From positions 1 to 64,000 of the forward strand of contig JAUILZ010000016.1 in assembly GCA_030432755.1 (NCBI GenBank): a DNA stretch of 64,000 bases, written 5' to 3'. The notes beneath the pieces were generated by a model. That model searched no databases and had not been told where the DNA came from. It worked only from the letters and a program-made list of their open reading frames with translations. Below, piece by piece: positions 49,003 through 59,570 of this stretch (position 1 is its first letter; every line of letters starts with the position of its first letter). The DNA comes from Gammaproteobacteria bacterium. GTDB taxonomy: Bacteria; Pseudomonadota; Gammaproteobacteria; Arenicellales; Poriferihabitantaceae. The translations under genes were made by a program, and so were the position numbers.

Positions 49003-51357
49003 ATGAAGCTCGCGAATGCAATCACACTTCCGCAGACACTCGGCTTCGCGCTGATCCTGGGCCTGCTATCCGGGCCCGCCCAGGCGGCGGACTGGCCCGA
49101 CAGAACCCATCTGCCGGAATCGCTGTCCGCCTTTGAAGGTCAGATCGGGAAAACTTACCAGGATGCAACGCCCAGCTGGCAAAAGCCCGTCTCGGCGCCG
49201 GAAGGTGCGCCCAATGTGGTTCTGATCTTGCTGGATGACGTCGGATTCGGCCAGGCAGGCACCTTCGGCGGGCAGATTCCGACGCCTTCACTGGACCAAC
49301 TGGCGGCCGAGGGCCTGAAGTACACACGGTTTCACACGACCGCGATCTGCGGGCCGACCCGCGCGGCGCTGCTGACCGGGCGGAACCACCACTCGGTCGC
49401 CAACGGCTTCCTGATGGAGTGGGCGACGGGTTACCCCGGCTACTCCACCATGATTCCAAAAGAGACCGCCACCATCGGCAAGGTGCTGAAAGACAACGGC
49501 TACGCGACCTGGTGGTATGGCAAGAACCACAACACGCCCGGCTGGGAATCGACGATCGCGGGACCCTACGACCGCTGGCCCACGGGACTGGGGTTTGAAT
49601 ACTTCTACGGCTTTCTCGGTGGCGAAACCGACCAGTACTACCCGGTGCTGTTCGAGAACACGGTGCCCGTCGACCCGCCGGCCCTGCCGGAGGAAGGCTA
49701 CCATCTGATGACGGACATGACCGATCGCGCCATCGAGCGCATGGAGGTCGCCAAGGCGGTTGCGCCCGAAAAGCCGTTCTTCATGTATTTCGCGCCCGGC
49801 GCCATGCACGCGCCGCACCAGGCGCCGGCCGAATGGCGCGAACCGTTCAAGGGCCAGTTCGACGACGGATGGGAGGTCTACCGGGAAAAGGTATTCCAGC
49901 GCCAGCTCGAGATGGGCATCATTCCCGAGGGAACCCTGCTCACGCCGCGTCCGGAATGGGTCGCCGAGTGGGCAACATTGAGCGAGACCCAGGTCAGGGT
50001 CTACACCACGTTGATGGAGAACTACGCGGGCTACATGGCCTTCACCGACCATGAAATCGGCCGCCTGCTCGACGCGGTCAAGCGGCTGCCGGACGCCGAC
50101 AATACGATGGTGATCTACATCGTCGGCGACAACGGTACGGCCGCCGCGGGTGGCCCGGACGGAACCTTCAATGAAATCGCGGCGTTGAATGGCATTCACA
50201 CACCGCTGGAGGAACTGCTGCCGCATCTCGACGAGGTCGGGCAGCCCGGCACGGATCCACAATATCCGCTGGGCTGGGCCTGGGCCGGCAACGCGCCGTT
50301 CCAGTGGGTCAAGCAGGTGGCCTCGCACCTGGGCGGCAGTCGCAACCCGATGGTGGTGAGCTGGCCGGCGCGCATCGAGCCCGACGCCGACCCGCGCGAG
50401 GCTTTTCTGCACGTCATCGACGTGATGCCGACAGTGCTGGACGCCGCGGGCCTGCCGATGCCCGAGACCGTGGACGGCGTCGCGCAGAAGCCGCTGGAAG
50501 GGGCGTCTTTCCTGGACAGTTTTACCGAACCGGGCTTCGCGGGCAGAAACTCCCAGTATTTCGAGGTCGTTTCCAACCGCTCCTATTACGAAGATGGCTG
50601 GAAGGCAAACGCCCAGCATACGTTGCCCTGGGAACAACGGCTCGCGCCAGGCAACTGGGATGAAGACGAATGGGAGCTCTACTATCTACCCGACGACTTC
50701 TCCGAGGCCGTAGATCTTGCCGGCGAGCACCCGGAGAAACTGGCCGAATTGAAGGCAAAGTTTGACCAGGCCGCGGAGAAGTTCGGCATTTATCCCCTGG
50801 ATGACCGCGCCGCGGCGCGCCTGTCCGTGGCAAAGCCGGGAGTGCCGGGCAGCGGGGAGGACACACGCGAATACATCTATCCCGCAGGCGCGACGCATAT
50901 CCCCGAGTCGGCCGCGCCGCCGATGAAAAACCGGTCCTGGACCATGACGGCCATAATCACAGCTGACGGTTCCGGGACCGAGGGCGTCGTCATGGCCCTT
51001 GGAGGGCAGTCGGCCGGAATCACGCTGTATCTGGATGCCGGTGTTCCCGTTTTTACCTACAACTATTTCTATGACTACACCACGCTGAGGGGCACCGAGC
51101 CGCTCAATGGTGACGCCACCGTCATGGTCGATTTCGACTATGACGGTGGCGACAAGCCCGGCGCCGGGGCAACCGTATCGCTGTCGATTGACGGCAGCCA
51201 GGTCGCCCAAGAGAAGATGGCAGCCACGGTACCCGGTGGTTTCGGGATCGACACCTTTGGTATCGGCGCGGATACCGCGCAACCCGTGGTCCCGGACTAT
51301 CAACCACCGTTCCGATTCACCGGCGCGATAGAGCAAGTCGCCATTGAGATCCGGTAG
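49003..51357 (+). CDS. Arylsulfatase-family enzyme, copy 1
   Basis: A 784-residue secreted sulfatase. The signal peptide ends at AQA about residue 28. The calcium Asp pair is D78-D79 in LLDDVGFG. C116 in CGPTR is the residue oxidised to formylglycine, and the signature continues [10 protein letters not shown]. The C-terminal ~150 residues (after about 630) form a beta-rich, carbohydrate-binding-like domain. It would release sulfate from an organic sulfate ester. It is 21 bases after the DUF3604 gene and 63 bases ahead of a close paralogue. No formylglycine-generating enzyme is in the window. Confidence 0.93.
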   Translation: MKLANAITLPQTLGFALILGLLSGPAQAADWPDRTHLPESLSAFEGQIGKTYQDATPSWQKPVSAPEGAPNVVLILLDDVGFGQAGTFGGQIPTPSLDQLAAEGLKYTRFHTTAICGPTRAALLTGRNHHSVANGFLMEWATGYPGYSTMIPKETATIGKVLKDNGYATWWYGKNHNTPGWESTIAGPYDRWPTGLGFEYFYGFLGGETDQYYPVLFENTVPVDPPALPEEGYHLMTDMTDRAIERMEVAKAVAPEKPFFMYFAPGAMHAPHQAPAEWREPFKGQFDDGWEVYREKVFQRQLEMGIIPEGTLLTPRPEWVAEWATLSETQVRVYTTLMENYAGYMAFTDHEIGRLLDAVKRLPDADNTMVIYIVGDNGTAAAGGPDGTFNEIAALNGIHTPLEELLPHLDEVGQPGTDPQYPLGWAWAGNAPFQWVKQVASHLGGSRNPMVVSWPARIEPDADPREAFLHVIDVMPTVLDAAGLPMPETVDGVAQKPLEGASFLDSFTEPGFAGRNSQYFEVVSNRSYYEDGWKANAQHTLPWEQRLAPGNWDEDEWELYYLPDDFSEAVDLAGEHPEKLAELKAKFDQAAEKFGIYPLDDRAAARLSVAKPGVPGSGEDTREYIYPAGATHIPESAAPPMKNRSWTMTAIITADGSGTEGVVMALGGQSAGITLYLDAGVPVFTYNYFYDYTTLRGTEPLNGDATVMVDFDYDGGDKPGAGATVSLSIDGSQVAQEKMAATVPGGFGIDTFGIGADTAQPVVPDYQPPFRFTGAIEQVAIEIR

Positions 51358-51420
51358 CCGACGTCGGCAAATCCCTGGATTGGCAGGCAGCCCGGCGTCG
51401 ATACATTGAAACCAGACTAA

Positions 51421-53775
51421 ATGATCAACAGGACCATGAAACGAACGATCCAATTCATCGCCATCACCCTTGGCTTCTCCCTGTTTTGCGCCCAGGCTGA
51501 CGATTGGCCCGACAGGACCAATATTCCAATCGAGCTTTCTCCTTTCGAAGGGACGATCGGTGAAACCTACCTGGATTCGGAACAGGACTGGCCGAAACCG
51601 GTCCCCGCACCGGAAGGCGCGCCCAACGTGGTCGTCATCATGCTCGATGACGTAGGCTTCGGCCAGACCTCCACGTTCGGCGGCCTCATTCCCACGCCCA
51701 GCCTCGACCAGATCGCCTCCGAGGGGCTGAGCTTCAACCGGTTTCATACCACTGCCATCTGCGGCCCGACGCGGGCAGCCCTGCTGACCGGGCGTAATCA
51801 CCACAGCGCGGGCAACGGCTTCCTGATGGAATGGGCCACCGGGTTTCCGAACTACTCCACGATGATCCCCAGGGAAACCGCGACCATTGCCGAAGTCCTG
51901 AGGGACAACGGCTACGCGACATGGTGGTACGGTAAAAATCACAACACCCCGGACTGGGAGACCACCGTGGCGGGGCCCTTTGACCGCTGGCCGACCGGGC
52001 TGGGATTCGATTACTTCTATGGCTTCAATGCCGGCGAGACCCACCAGTACTACCCGGTGCTCTTCGAGAACACCGTGCCAGTCGAACCCGACAAGTCGCC
52101 CGAAGAAGGCTACCACCTGGTCACCGACATGACGGACCGGGCGATCCACAGAATGAAGTTCTCCAAGTCGGTGGCCCCGGACAAACCGTTCTTTCTCTAT
52201 TTCGCCCCGGGCGCCATGCACGCCCCCCATCACGTCACCCAGGAGTGGCGCGACAGGTTCAAGGGCAAGTTCGACATGGGCTGGGAACAGTATCGCGAGA
52301 TCGTCTACCAGAACCAACTCGAGCGGGGAATCATTCCGCCGGACACCAGGCTCACTGCACGCCCCGACTGGGTGCCTTCCTGGGATAGCCTGAGTGACCA
52401 GCAAAAGGAGCTATACACCGCCCTGTTCGAAAACTATGCAGGGTATTTCGCCTTCACCGATCACGAAATCGGCCGACTACTCGACGCCATCCGGGAACTG
52501 CCAGACGCCGACAACACCATGGTGGTTTACATCGTGGGCGACAATGGCGCCTCCTCGGAAGGCGGACCGGACGGCACGCTCAACGAAATCAGGTCCCTTA
52601 ACGGGCTACAGACGCCAATCGAGGACATCCTTCCCAATCTCGACAAGCTGGGCGGGCCGCAAACGGAGCCGCACTACCCCGTCGGCTGGGCCTGGGCGGG
52701 CAATACGCCGTTTCAATGGGTGAAACAGGTCGCTTCGCATCTCGGCGGATCCAGGAACCCGATGGTCATCACCTGGCCCGCGAAGATCCAACCCGATGAC
52801 GCACCCCGGGATGCGTTCCTGCACGTGATCGACGTCGTGCCGACCATACTGGAAGCCGCCGGGCTCGAGATGCCGGAAACGGTCAACGGCATTGCGCAGA
52901 AGCCCCTCGAAGGAAAGAGTTTCCTGGCGAGCTTCACCGACCCGGAATTCGAAGGCCGTGACGAGCAATACTTCGAAATCCTGAGCAATCGCTCGATGTA
53001 CTCGGAGGGCTGGAAGGCGAACGCGCAGCACACGCTGCCCTGGCGGATGGATATCGCACCGGGCAACTGGGAACAGGACCAGTGGGAACTCTACTACCTT
53101 CCCGATGACTTCTCGGAAGCCAACGACCTGGCGGCCTCCAATCCCGAGAAGCTTGCCGAGCTGAAGGATAAATTCAACGAAGCAGCCAACCAGTACGATG
53201 TCTTTCCGCTGGACGACCGCGGATCAGCCCGGCTCATCGTACCGAAGCCCCTGCCGCCGGGAGCCCGGGCCGGGACGAAGACCTATACCTACTACGAAGG
53301 CGCGGTGCGCATACCCGAACCGGCCGCCCCGCCGGTGAAAAATCAGTCCTGGACCCTGACCGCCGAGGTACACACCGAAGGAGCGGAGACGGAAGGTGTC
53401 ATCATGGGATTCGGCGGCGTTTCCTCGGGCATCACCTTGTACCTGCAAGACGGCGTTCCGGTGTTCGAATACAACTACTTCGAAGACCATACCGTGGTGC
53501 AAGGCAATCAGGCCCTGCCCGCGGGTGAGGCCAAAGTCAGAGTGGATTTTCAGTACAAGGGCGCCAAAGGCGAAGCGGGCAAGGGCGCGGATATAGTGCT
53601 TGCCGTCAACGGCGAAACCGTCGCCAAGGGCAGCATGGAGGCGACGGTGCCGGCCCGCTTCGGCGTCGACACCTTCGGCATCGGCGAGGACACCGGTCAG
53701 CCGGTGACCCAATCCTACAAGACCCCGTTCCGATTCACTGGCAGGATCGAAAAAGTGGTCGTCGATATCAAGTAG
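51421..53775 (+). CDS. Arylsulfatase-family enzyme, copy 2
   Basis: Also 784 residues and co-linear with copy 1 throughout (same [15 protein letters not shown] and [17 protein letters not shown] blocks), so a tandem duplication. C114 in CGPTR is the formylglycine site; the Asp pair is at 76-77. The signal peptide ends near CAQA-DDWP. An alternative ATG lies 15 bases later. The copies differ most in the linker before the C-terminal beta-rich domain. They probably differ in substrate or expression (inference). Confidence 0.93.
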   Translation: MINRTMKRTIQFIAITLGFSLFCAQADDWPDRTNIPIELSPFEGTIGETYLDSEQDWPKPVPAPEGAPNVVVIMLDDVGFGQTSTFGGLIPTPSLDQIASEGLSFNRFHTTAICGPTRAALLTGRNHHSAGNGFLMEWATGFPNYSTMIPRETATIAEVLRDNGYATWWYGKNHNTPDWETTVAGPFDRWPTGLGFDYFYGFNAGETHQYYPVLFENTVPVEPDKSPEEGYHLVTDMTDRAIHRMKFSKSVAPDKPFFLYFAPGAMHAPHHVTQEWRDRFKGKFDMGWEQYREIVYQNQLERGIIPPDTRLTARPDWVPSWDSLSDQQKELYTALFENYAGYFAFTDHEIGRLLDAIRELPDADNTMVVYIVGDNGASSEGGPDGTLNEIRSLNGLQTPIEDILPNLDKLGGPQTEPHYPVGWAWAGNTPFQWVKQVASHLGGSRNPMVITWPAKIQPDDAPRDAFLHVIDVVPTILEAAGLEMPETVNGIAQKPLEGKSFLASFTDPEFEGRDEQYFEILSNRSMYSEGWKANAQHTLPWRMDIAPGNWEQDQWELYYLPDDFSEANDLAASNPEKLAELKDKFNEAANQYDVFPLDDRGSARLIVPKPLPPGARAGTKTYTYYEGAVRIPEPAAPPVKNQSWTLTAEVHTEGAETEGVIMGFGGVSSGITLYLQDGVPVFEYNYFEDHTVVQGNQALPAGEAKVRVDFQYKGAKGEAGKGADIVLAVNGETVAKGSMEATVPARFGVDTFGIGEDTGQPVTQSYKTPFRFTGRIEKVVVDIK

Positions 53776-54080
53776 GAAACAACGTCTTCCCGGAATCTGT
53801 CCGGCAGCGCCGCCTAATGGCGGCGCTGTCAATTGGGTTGTAGCCGCTTTAGCCGGCGACGACCGTTAGATACGGCCGCCATCGATCTTCTTGGTAACGC
53901 GAATTCCGCGCTTGTCATCACGAAGAACATCTCTGACTCCCTGGCCGCCAATGCCAGGTCGCCACTTGCGCACGTCGTCAAGTTGCGCACCGGTGAGGTT
54001 CAGGTCAAATGCGCCCTTGCCCCCGCCTTGTCATGCACGACGCACATCACCGTGATGGTGGTCACAAGCCGAAAAACACG
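53776..54080. other. Gap after the sulfatases, with hairpin
   Basis: The perfect hairpin CAGCGCCGCC-TAAT-GGCGGCGCTG (53805-53828), followed by TCAATT, probably ends the sulfatase transcript. The rest is less GC-rich than its surroundings and contains no gene with a start codon that I can support. Confidence 0.5.
53805..53828 (+). terminator. Hairpin after sulfatase copy 2
   Basis: A perfect 10-bp GC stem with a TAAT loop, 30 bases after the stop codon. The following T content is weak, so it may be a rho-assisted end. Confidence 0.6.
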
Positions 54081-55133
54081 TTACTCCAGTACTGCAAACT
54101 CTATCCTTCGGTTGCGTCGTTTGTTCTCGGCGCTGTCGTTGGGGAATGCCGGGCGCGATTCGCCGTAGCCCCGGGTCTCGATGCGCGCCGGCTCGATACC
54201 GGCGGTGGCGGTGAAATACTGCTTCACCGCGCCAGCACGCGCCTCGGACAATACCTGGTTGGATTCCGTAGCACCGTCGGAATCGGTATGTCCCGAAACC
54301 TCGATTGTCATCCCCGGGCAGCGGCGGATGATGTCCACGATGGTGTCCAGGATCGCGCGGCTCGCGGGATCGAGCTCGGCGCTGGCGGTGCGGAAATAGA
54401 TGTTGTCGGTGCGCGAGAGGATCTCGAAGCGGCCGATGCAGGCCTCCGCGGAAAAGTCACCCTGGGCTTCCAGTGCAGTCGTCGCGGGCGCCGCCGGGGC
54501 GGCGCTGGCCATGGCCACGCTCTCGGACGGTCCCTCGGCCTCCGCCCGGGTGAACATCAGGTCGAAGGTCACCGTGGTAGACGGCAGGATGCTGACGTTG
54601 GCAGCTTCCTCGAGCTTCTTCAGCCCCGCCAGGAGGGTGAAATCGGCTATGTCGATCACGAGTGGCGCGCTGGAGGTCACCGACACGATGTCATTGCTGA
54701 TCCAGGTGAGCGCGAGCTCGACATCCATGGTCTTGCTGATCCCGTGGAGGTCCATGGTCATCGGCAGTGTGACGACCTTGCGACGCACCGTGGGGAGGTC
54801 GGCAAGGAGGTCTGGAGACATCTGCACGCTGATCGTCGCCTCGGGAAACTGAAACGTTTCGAAGAACAGGAAACGCATGCGCACGTTGCGCAGGTCGATT
54901 CCGGTATCCACCGAGTCCAGCGGTACGGTGACGGTTGCGAGACCATTGGTGTCCACCGAGCCGCTCATGGTGGCGAAAGTGCTCGATTCCACCTTGGTCT
55001 GCTGCTTGACCGACTGAAATCGTATGGTGGACGCGTCCGCCTGGAGCGCCCAGCCCGGGTCGAATGGATTATCCTGGGCCTGGAGCGGTGACCACCCGAA
55101 CACCAGGACGAACAACAGGATGAATCTTGTCAT
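54081..55133 (-). CDS. YceI-like domain fused to OmpA peptidoglycan-binding domain
   Basis: A 350-residue exported protein. The signal peptide is MTRFILLFVLVFGWSPLQAQ. Residues about 25-185 form a YceI-type lipocalin-like domain (TIRFQSVKQQTKVESSTF, then VPLDSVDTGIDLRNVRM). After an Ala/Pro linker, residues about 225-350 are an OmpA-like domain with IEVSGHTDSDG and the closing NRRIEF motif. It would tether an isoprenoid- or amphiphile-binding module to the cell wall. The start ATG at 55133 gives a clean signal peptide; the frame is open to 55298. It is divergent from the caspase-like gene. Confidence 0.88.
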   Translation of the reverse strand: MTRFILLFVLVFGWSPLQAQDNPFDPGWALQADASTIRFQSVKQQTKVESSTFATMSGSVDTNGLATVTVPLDSVDTGIDLRNVRMRFLFFETFQFPEATISVQMSPDLLADLPTVRRKVVTLPMTMDLHGISKTMDVELALTWISNDIVSVTSSAPLVIDIADFTLLAGLKKLEEAANVSILPSTTVTFDLMFTRAEAEGPSESVAMASAAPAAPATTALEAQGDFSAEACIGRFEILSRTDNIYFRTASAELDPASRAILDTIVDIIRRCPGMTIEVSGHTDSDGATESNQVLSEARAGAVKQYFTATAGIEPARIETRGYGESRPAFPNDSAENKRRNRRIEFAVLE

Positions 55134-55500
55134 GGCTGTATTCCTCCATTGTTGAAGGCATTCCGGCACATCTTGCCAGTTGCCCCGGCGCCGCCGCGAA
55201 CGGATTCCCGTCGCCCACGCCTTCCCTGCCACTCGTTTTAACACGAGGCCCGGCTCCCGGCTGTGATCTATTCCCGCTGATCCTGTGACCGGCGTCACGT
55301 TGCAACCGGTCCGGGAGGATGACAGAATGCCATTACTATACAGTAAATAACGGAATCTTCAGGGGAAGTGGTCGCGGCGCCCGTTTACAACAGGTTGCCG
55401 CATACTCCCGGAACCCGACTCGATCCAGGCCGGATACGGACGTATCGAGAAGCGCGTCCGGCCTTGCCCTGTGTCATTCCACGGGCGCGGAGGACGCCGC
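55134..55500. other. Divergent gap between YceI-OmpA and caspase-like genes
   Basis: No gene seen in 367 bases. An AT-rich patch (about 55331-55355) includes TATACA, but no -35 partner at standard distance was found. The promoters of both flanking genes must lie here. Confidence 0.35.
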
Positions 55501-57066
55501 ATGACGCCAGCAATCCGAATGACCCTGACCGCCCTCGTGCTGGTTAGCCTGGCATGGTCAGCGCGGCTCATGGCCCAGGAACGCATCGCCCTGGTGGTCG
55601 GCAACTCGTCCTACCAGTCGGTCGCGGCACTCGACAATCCCGAGGCCGACGCGACACTGATCGCCGACCGCCTGGAGGGCCTCAGTTTCCGGGTGACGCG
55701 CCTGATCGATGCGGACCTGGTAGCGATGAAGCGTGGCGTCGCCGAATTCGGCAGCGCGCTGCGCGCCGGCGGACAGGACGCCACCGGCCTTTTCTACTAT
55801 GCCGGGCATGGCGTGCAGTCCTTCGGCTTCAACTACCTTCTTCCCGTGGACACGGCACTCAACGATGCCGCGGACCTGGACCTGGTCGCGGTCGAAGCGG
55901 GTTCCGTCCTCAGGCAGATGTTTTCCGCGCGCAACCAGACCAATATCGTGATCCTGGATGCCTGTCGCGACAATCCCTTCGAGGCCATCCCGGAGTTCAA
56001 CGATAACGGCCTCGCGGAGATGAAGGCGCCCACCGGCACCTTCCTCGCCTATGCCACCGCGCCGGGGAACGTCGCCCTCGACGGCGAGACCGGCAACAGT
56101 CCGTTTACCCGCGCCCTGGCGGAAGAGATGCTGGTACAGGGCGCGCCTCTCGAACAGGTGTTCCGTAACGTGCGCGTACGCGTGCTGGACGAAACCGGCG
56201 GCATGCAGACGCCCTGGGACACATCGAGCCTGGTCCAGCAGTTCTACTTCGTTGAACCCGAGAAGGTGGACCCGGAGCTGGTGGCGGCGCGACAGATGTG
56301 GGAGGCGACCAGGGACTCGGGCGACATGATACAGATCATGCTCTATCTCCGCCTTCATCCCGACAGCCCGTTCGAGGGTGAGGCGCGGGAATTGCTGGCG
56401 CAAATGGTGGCCGATATTGGAAAGGAAGGCGGGGACGGTGACGCCAGCGCCAGCGACAGCGGAATTGCCGCGGCACCAACCACCGCGTCGGGGCAGGCAG
56501 CATCGTCCGCCGCGCGCAATACCGCTGGCCCCGCCGAGAGCGAGCAGGCGCTCATGGATGCCGCCCAGGCCTCAGGAGCCATCCCGGACTATGAAAGGTA
56601 CCTCGAGGCCTATCCGGATGGCGTGTTCGCCGAGCTGGCGAGAATAGAGGTGGAAGCGTTGCGTGCCAATCAGTCCACTGACCCGGATGGTGGAGCGCCG
56701 ACCCCGGCGCCTGAGCCCGAACCTGCGCCTGCCGCAACGCCGGAACCCACGGCCCCGGTCGCCCTGGCGAGTGTTGCCATCAGCTACCAGTTGCCGGTAA
56801 GTGCGCCGGGTACGGAGATCGACGGCAGGAGCATCGAGGAACTGGCCCGGGGGAGCCCGCTGTTCCCGCCGATCGAGGGTCTCCCCGAGGACTACTGGAA
56901 AAACCAGCAATGCAGTAATTGCCACCAGTGGACGCGCGATGCGCTGTGCACACAGGCGAAGACCTATCTGGGTGAAAATGCTTCCCGTTCCCTGGAAAAG
57001 CAGCATCCCTATGGCGGACCGTTCAAGCAGGTGCTCAGGGCCTGGGCCGGGGGCGACTGCTCCTGA
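55501..57066 (+). CDS. Exported caspase-family protein with C-terminal CxxCH module
   Basis: A 521-residue protein with a signal peptide (ALVLVSLAWSARLMAQ). The caspase (C14) fold covers about residues 27-250, with catalytic H103 in YYAGHGVQ and C155 in LDACRDNPF. A helical, SEL1/TPR-like region of about 250-400 and a Pro/Ala-rich linker follow. The last ~60 residues hold CSNCH (C471, C474, H475), a heme c-like or metal-binding motif, with two more Cys. Bacterial metacaspase-like enzymes usually lack such a tail. The start ATG at 55501 follows a weak ribosome-binding site. Substrate unknown. Confidence 0.88.
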   Translation: MTPAIRMTLTALVLVSLAWSARLMAQERIALVVGNSSYQSVAALDNPEADATLIADRLEGLSFRVTRLIDADLVAMKRGVAEFGSALRAGGQDATGLFYYAGHGVQSFGFNYLLPVDTALNDAADLDLVAVEAGSVLRQMFSARNQTNIVILDACRDNPFEAIPEFNDNGLAEMKAPTGTFLAYATAPGNVALDGETGNSPFTRALAEEMLVQGAPLEQVFRNVRVRVLDETGGMQTPWDTSSLVQQFYFVEPEKVDPELVAARQMWEATRDSGDMIQIMLYLRLHPDSPFEGEARELLAQMVADIGKEGGDGDASASDSGIAAAPTTASGQAASSAARNTAGPAESEQALMDAAQASGAIPDYERYLEAYPDGVFAELARIEVEALRANQSTDPDGGAPTPAPEPEPAPAATPEPTAPVALASVAISYQLPVSAPGTEIDGRSIEELARGSPLFPPIEGLPEDYWKNQQCSNCHQWTRDALCTQAKTYLGENASRSLEKQHPYGGPFKQVLRAWAGGDCS

Positions 57067-57078
57067 CGCCCGCGCTGT

Positions 57079-58263
57079 TCAGCCCAGTTTGCTGGTGGCG
57101 CGGTGCAGGCCTCCACCCAGCAGCATGATCTCGTTGCCGCTCACCGCGGAGTCGGGGTTGACCGGGATCGCGCGCAATCCCGCGGCGGCGTAGGTCGCGC
57201 GCACCGCGGCCTCGACCCGTTCCATGCCACAGGAAAGGTAGTAGCAGGCCGCCTCGCCGTACCACTGGCGCGCGGGAACGACGTTGACGTAGTTGAAGGT
57301 GAAGTTCACCCGGCCGAGCGGATTGAGATCAGGATCGAGCCGGACATCCGGGATCTCCACGATCCGATAACCGAGCCCTGCCAGCGTTTTCCGGTAATGC
57401 GCCAGGCGCGGCTCCCTGCGGCGCATGGTGACCTCCAGGCCGGAGAGAAAGGCCGAGCGCATCTCCCCCGGGGGCAGGAAATGATCCTGGAACAATTGCG
57501 CGTTCTCGAGGATGCCGTCGAGCAGGTCGGGACTGACCGCCGTCGCAGCGATCGCCGCGACCGGCGGTCCGCCCGGAATCACCCTGCCGAGCAGAGTGAC
57601 GTCGGATTCGAGCCGGGATTCCGCCGCGCCGCGACCGGATACGCTGCGCGGAGCGCTCCGCCCATGCCTGGCAACCTCCAGGGCCTCGTCCAGGTCTCCC
57701 AGCATCGACACCGGCAGGCCAAACGCGCGCGCCATGCCGGCCAGGACCGATTCCGCGTCGCGCCCGCCGGCCACCATGTTGCGCGCCACGGTATTCGCGC
57801 TTACCAGGCAGTGCTCACCGTCCCTGCAGATCTCCCCGCCTTCAAAGTAAAACCGTGAGCGACGGATCGTCATCCCGTAGCCGCGTTCGAGGTCCGCGCG
57901 GCGCAACCCCTGTCCCAGACCGATGCGCTGGTCATCCCGGGGCAGCAACAGGCAATGGCCCCCGCCGCGCTCCACCATCGTAACCGCATTGTCCTGGGCG
58001 AACGGCGACGCCACTCCCGACTCCACCCAGCGTACCCGGCGTGCGGGCTGATCCCAGTGATCCAGCAGGGCGCGCAGCGCGCGGATATCCGATCCAGGCT
58101 GCACCGCCACCACGAGATGCACCCGTTCGTCCAGCGTCCACAACAGGTCGCGCACCAGCCTGAGGCCGATGGCGGCGCCCCCGGGCGTCGCCGGAATCTG
58201 CAACCGCAATGCCTTGAGCGGCAGGGCGCAGGACTCGCCCAGCAGTTGCCGATCCCCGCTCAC
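57079..58263 (-). CDS. Agmatine-deiminase-fold protein lacking the catalytic Cys
   Basis: About 394 residues from a GTG at 58263; the frame is open to 58458, so the start is uncertain. Guanidino-modifying superfamily features are seen: SPFAQDNAVTM, then FYFEGGEICRDGEHCLVSANT, and a late YVNVVPARQWYGEAA. The C-terminal block that in agmatine deiminase reads GGGNIHCITQQ is here GGGLHRATS, so Arg stands where the nucleophilic Cys should be. It may bind an arginine-like ligand, use another residue, or be non-catalytic. It converges on the caspase-like gene with 12 bases between stops. Confidence 0.75.
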   Translation of the reverse strand: MSGDRQLLGESCALPLKALRLQIPATPGGAAIGLRLVRDLLWTLDERVHLVVAVQPGSDIRALRALLDHWDQPARRVRWVESGVASPFAQDNAVTMVERGGGHCLLLPRDDQRIGLGQGLRRADLERGYGMTIRRSRFYFEGGEICRDGEHCLVSANTVARNMVAGGRDAESVLAGMARAFGLPVSMLGDLDEALEVARHGRSAPRSVSGRGAAESRLESDVTLLGRVIPGGPPVAAIAATAVSPDLLDGILENAQLFQDHFLPPGEMRSAFLSGLEVTMRRREPRLAHYRKTLAGLGYRIVEIPDVRLDPDLNPLGRVNFTFNYVNVVPARQWYGEAACYYLSCGMERVEAAVRATYAAAGLRAIPVNPDSAVSGNEIMLLGGGLHRATSKLG

Positions 58264-58540
58264 CCCGCGTTCCCCGCGGGCATCGTGGACCGCCCGCGCA
58301 CAACATCGATTGACGCCGGGCACGGACGCGTTCGCCGCTCCTCCGGGCGCGGTTCTGCCCGACCATGGTATTCCTTCATCCTGCTCGCCTGTATCAGGTC
58401 TCCGGCAATGCCACCGGATACACCAGCTGACATTAAAACACATACCCGGCGCATGCATTGCCGTTCCGTCCGCGTCGCCGGGATGCCATGCTAGAGTGGT
58501 ACCTTAAAAACACCGCCCATCCCTGCCCCGACGCGACACC

Positions 58541-59524
58541 ATGCGCATCCTGCTCGCCCCCATGGAGGGCGTCATCGACCACACCATGCGGGAGTTGCTG
58601 ACCCGCATTGGCGGCTATGACCGCTGCGTCACCGAATTCATCCGTGTGACCACTCACCCTGTGCCGGCAAAGGTGTTCCGCCGTTTCGCCCCGGAACTCG
58701 AAACCGGCGGGCGCACGGAAAGTGGTGTCCCGGTCTATGTGCAGCTACTGGGCGGCAATCCCGAACGCATGGCGCGGAGCGCGGTGCATGCCGTCGCCGC
58801 GGGTGCGCCGGGCATTGATCTCAACTTCGGTTGCCCGGCAAAGGTGGTCAACCGCCACGACGGCGGCTCGGTACTGCTGCGCGAGCCGGAGCGCGTCGGC
58901 GATATAGTCTCCGCTGTGCGCGATGCGGTGGATTCCTCGATTCCGGTCTGCGCAAAGATCCGGCTTGGCTTCGACGATGTGTCCCTGCTGGAAGCAGTAG
59001 CGAACAGGATCGCGGACGCCGGCGCGAGCGAACTGTGCATCCACGCACGAACCCGCGCTGACGGCTATCGCCCGCCGGCGCACTGGCATGAGGTTCGTCG
59101 TCTCCAGGGTAGCGTTGCCATGCCGCTGGTCGTGAACGGCGAGATCTGGAAACCCGGGCACGCAACGGCTGCTCTCGCGGACAGTGGCTGCGAGCACCTG
59201 ATGCTGGGCCGCGGCGCGCTTGCGCGGCCGGACCTGGCGCGCGCGATCCGCGCCGCCACCGAGCCATCCGGAGCGCCCTGGAAACCTATGCCCTGGGTAG
59301 AAGTCGCGCAACAGGTGCAAACGTTTTTCCAGCACCAGGATTCCAGCATTCGCCGCTACGTCGGCAACCGTACCAAGCAATGGCTCGGTTACCTGCGGAA
59401 ACAATACCCGGAGGCGGAGTTGCTGTTCCAGGCGGTCAAGCGCTCCACCGACGTGGGTGAAATCACGAAGCTGATCGATCGCTCCACTCGCGGCGCGCTG
59501 GAAGAGTTCGCCAGCGCCGCCTGA
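58541..59524 (+). CDS. dusC: tRNA-dihydrouridine(16) synthase DusC
   Basis: A 327-residue FMN enzyme that reduces uridine-16 in tRNA. The N-terminus reads MRILLAPMEGV. The catalytic C98 lies in NFGCPAKVVNRHDGGS. Later motifs IHARTRADGY and the C-terminal NRTKQWLGYLRKQYPEA assign it to the DusC branch. It starts at the first ATG. It is followed by palindromic repeats and does not overlap a neighbour. Confidence 0.94.
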   Translation: MRILLAPMEGVIDHTMRELLTRIGGYDRCVTEFIRVTTHPVPAKVFRRFAPELETGGRTESGVPVYVQLLGGNPERMARSAVHAVAAGAPGIDLNFGCPAKVVNRHDGGSVLLREPERVGDIVSAVRDAVDSSIPVCAKIRLGFDDVSLLEAVANRIADAGASELCIHARTRADGYRPPAHWHEVRRLQGSVAMPLVVNGEIWKPGHATAALADSGCEHLMLGRGALARPDLARAIRAATEPSGAPWKPMPWVEVAQQVQTFFQHQDSSIRRYVGNRTKQWLGYLRKQYPEAELLFQAVKRSTDVGEITKLIDRSTRGALEEFASAA

Positions 59525-59570
59525 GCCTGGCGTGGGAATTTCGCCCGGACTATTTACTGAAACGCCAGCG

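Noticed and set aside
53866..54030. 54-codon open minus-strand stretch after the YceI-OmpA gene, with a protein-like composition
   Set aside because: No start codon or ribosome-binding site, and a stop directly upstream. It might be a gene remnant, but I cannot identify a parent.
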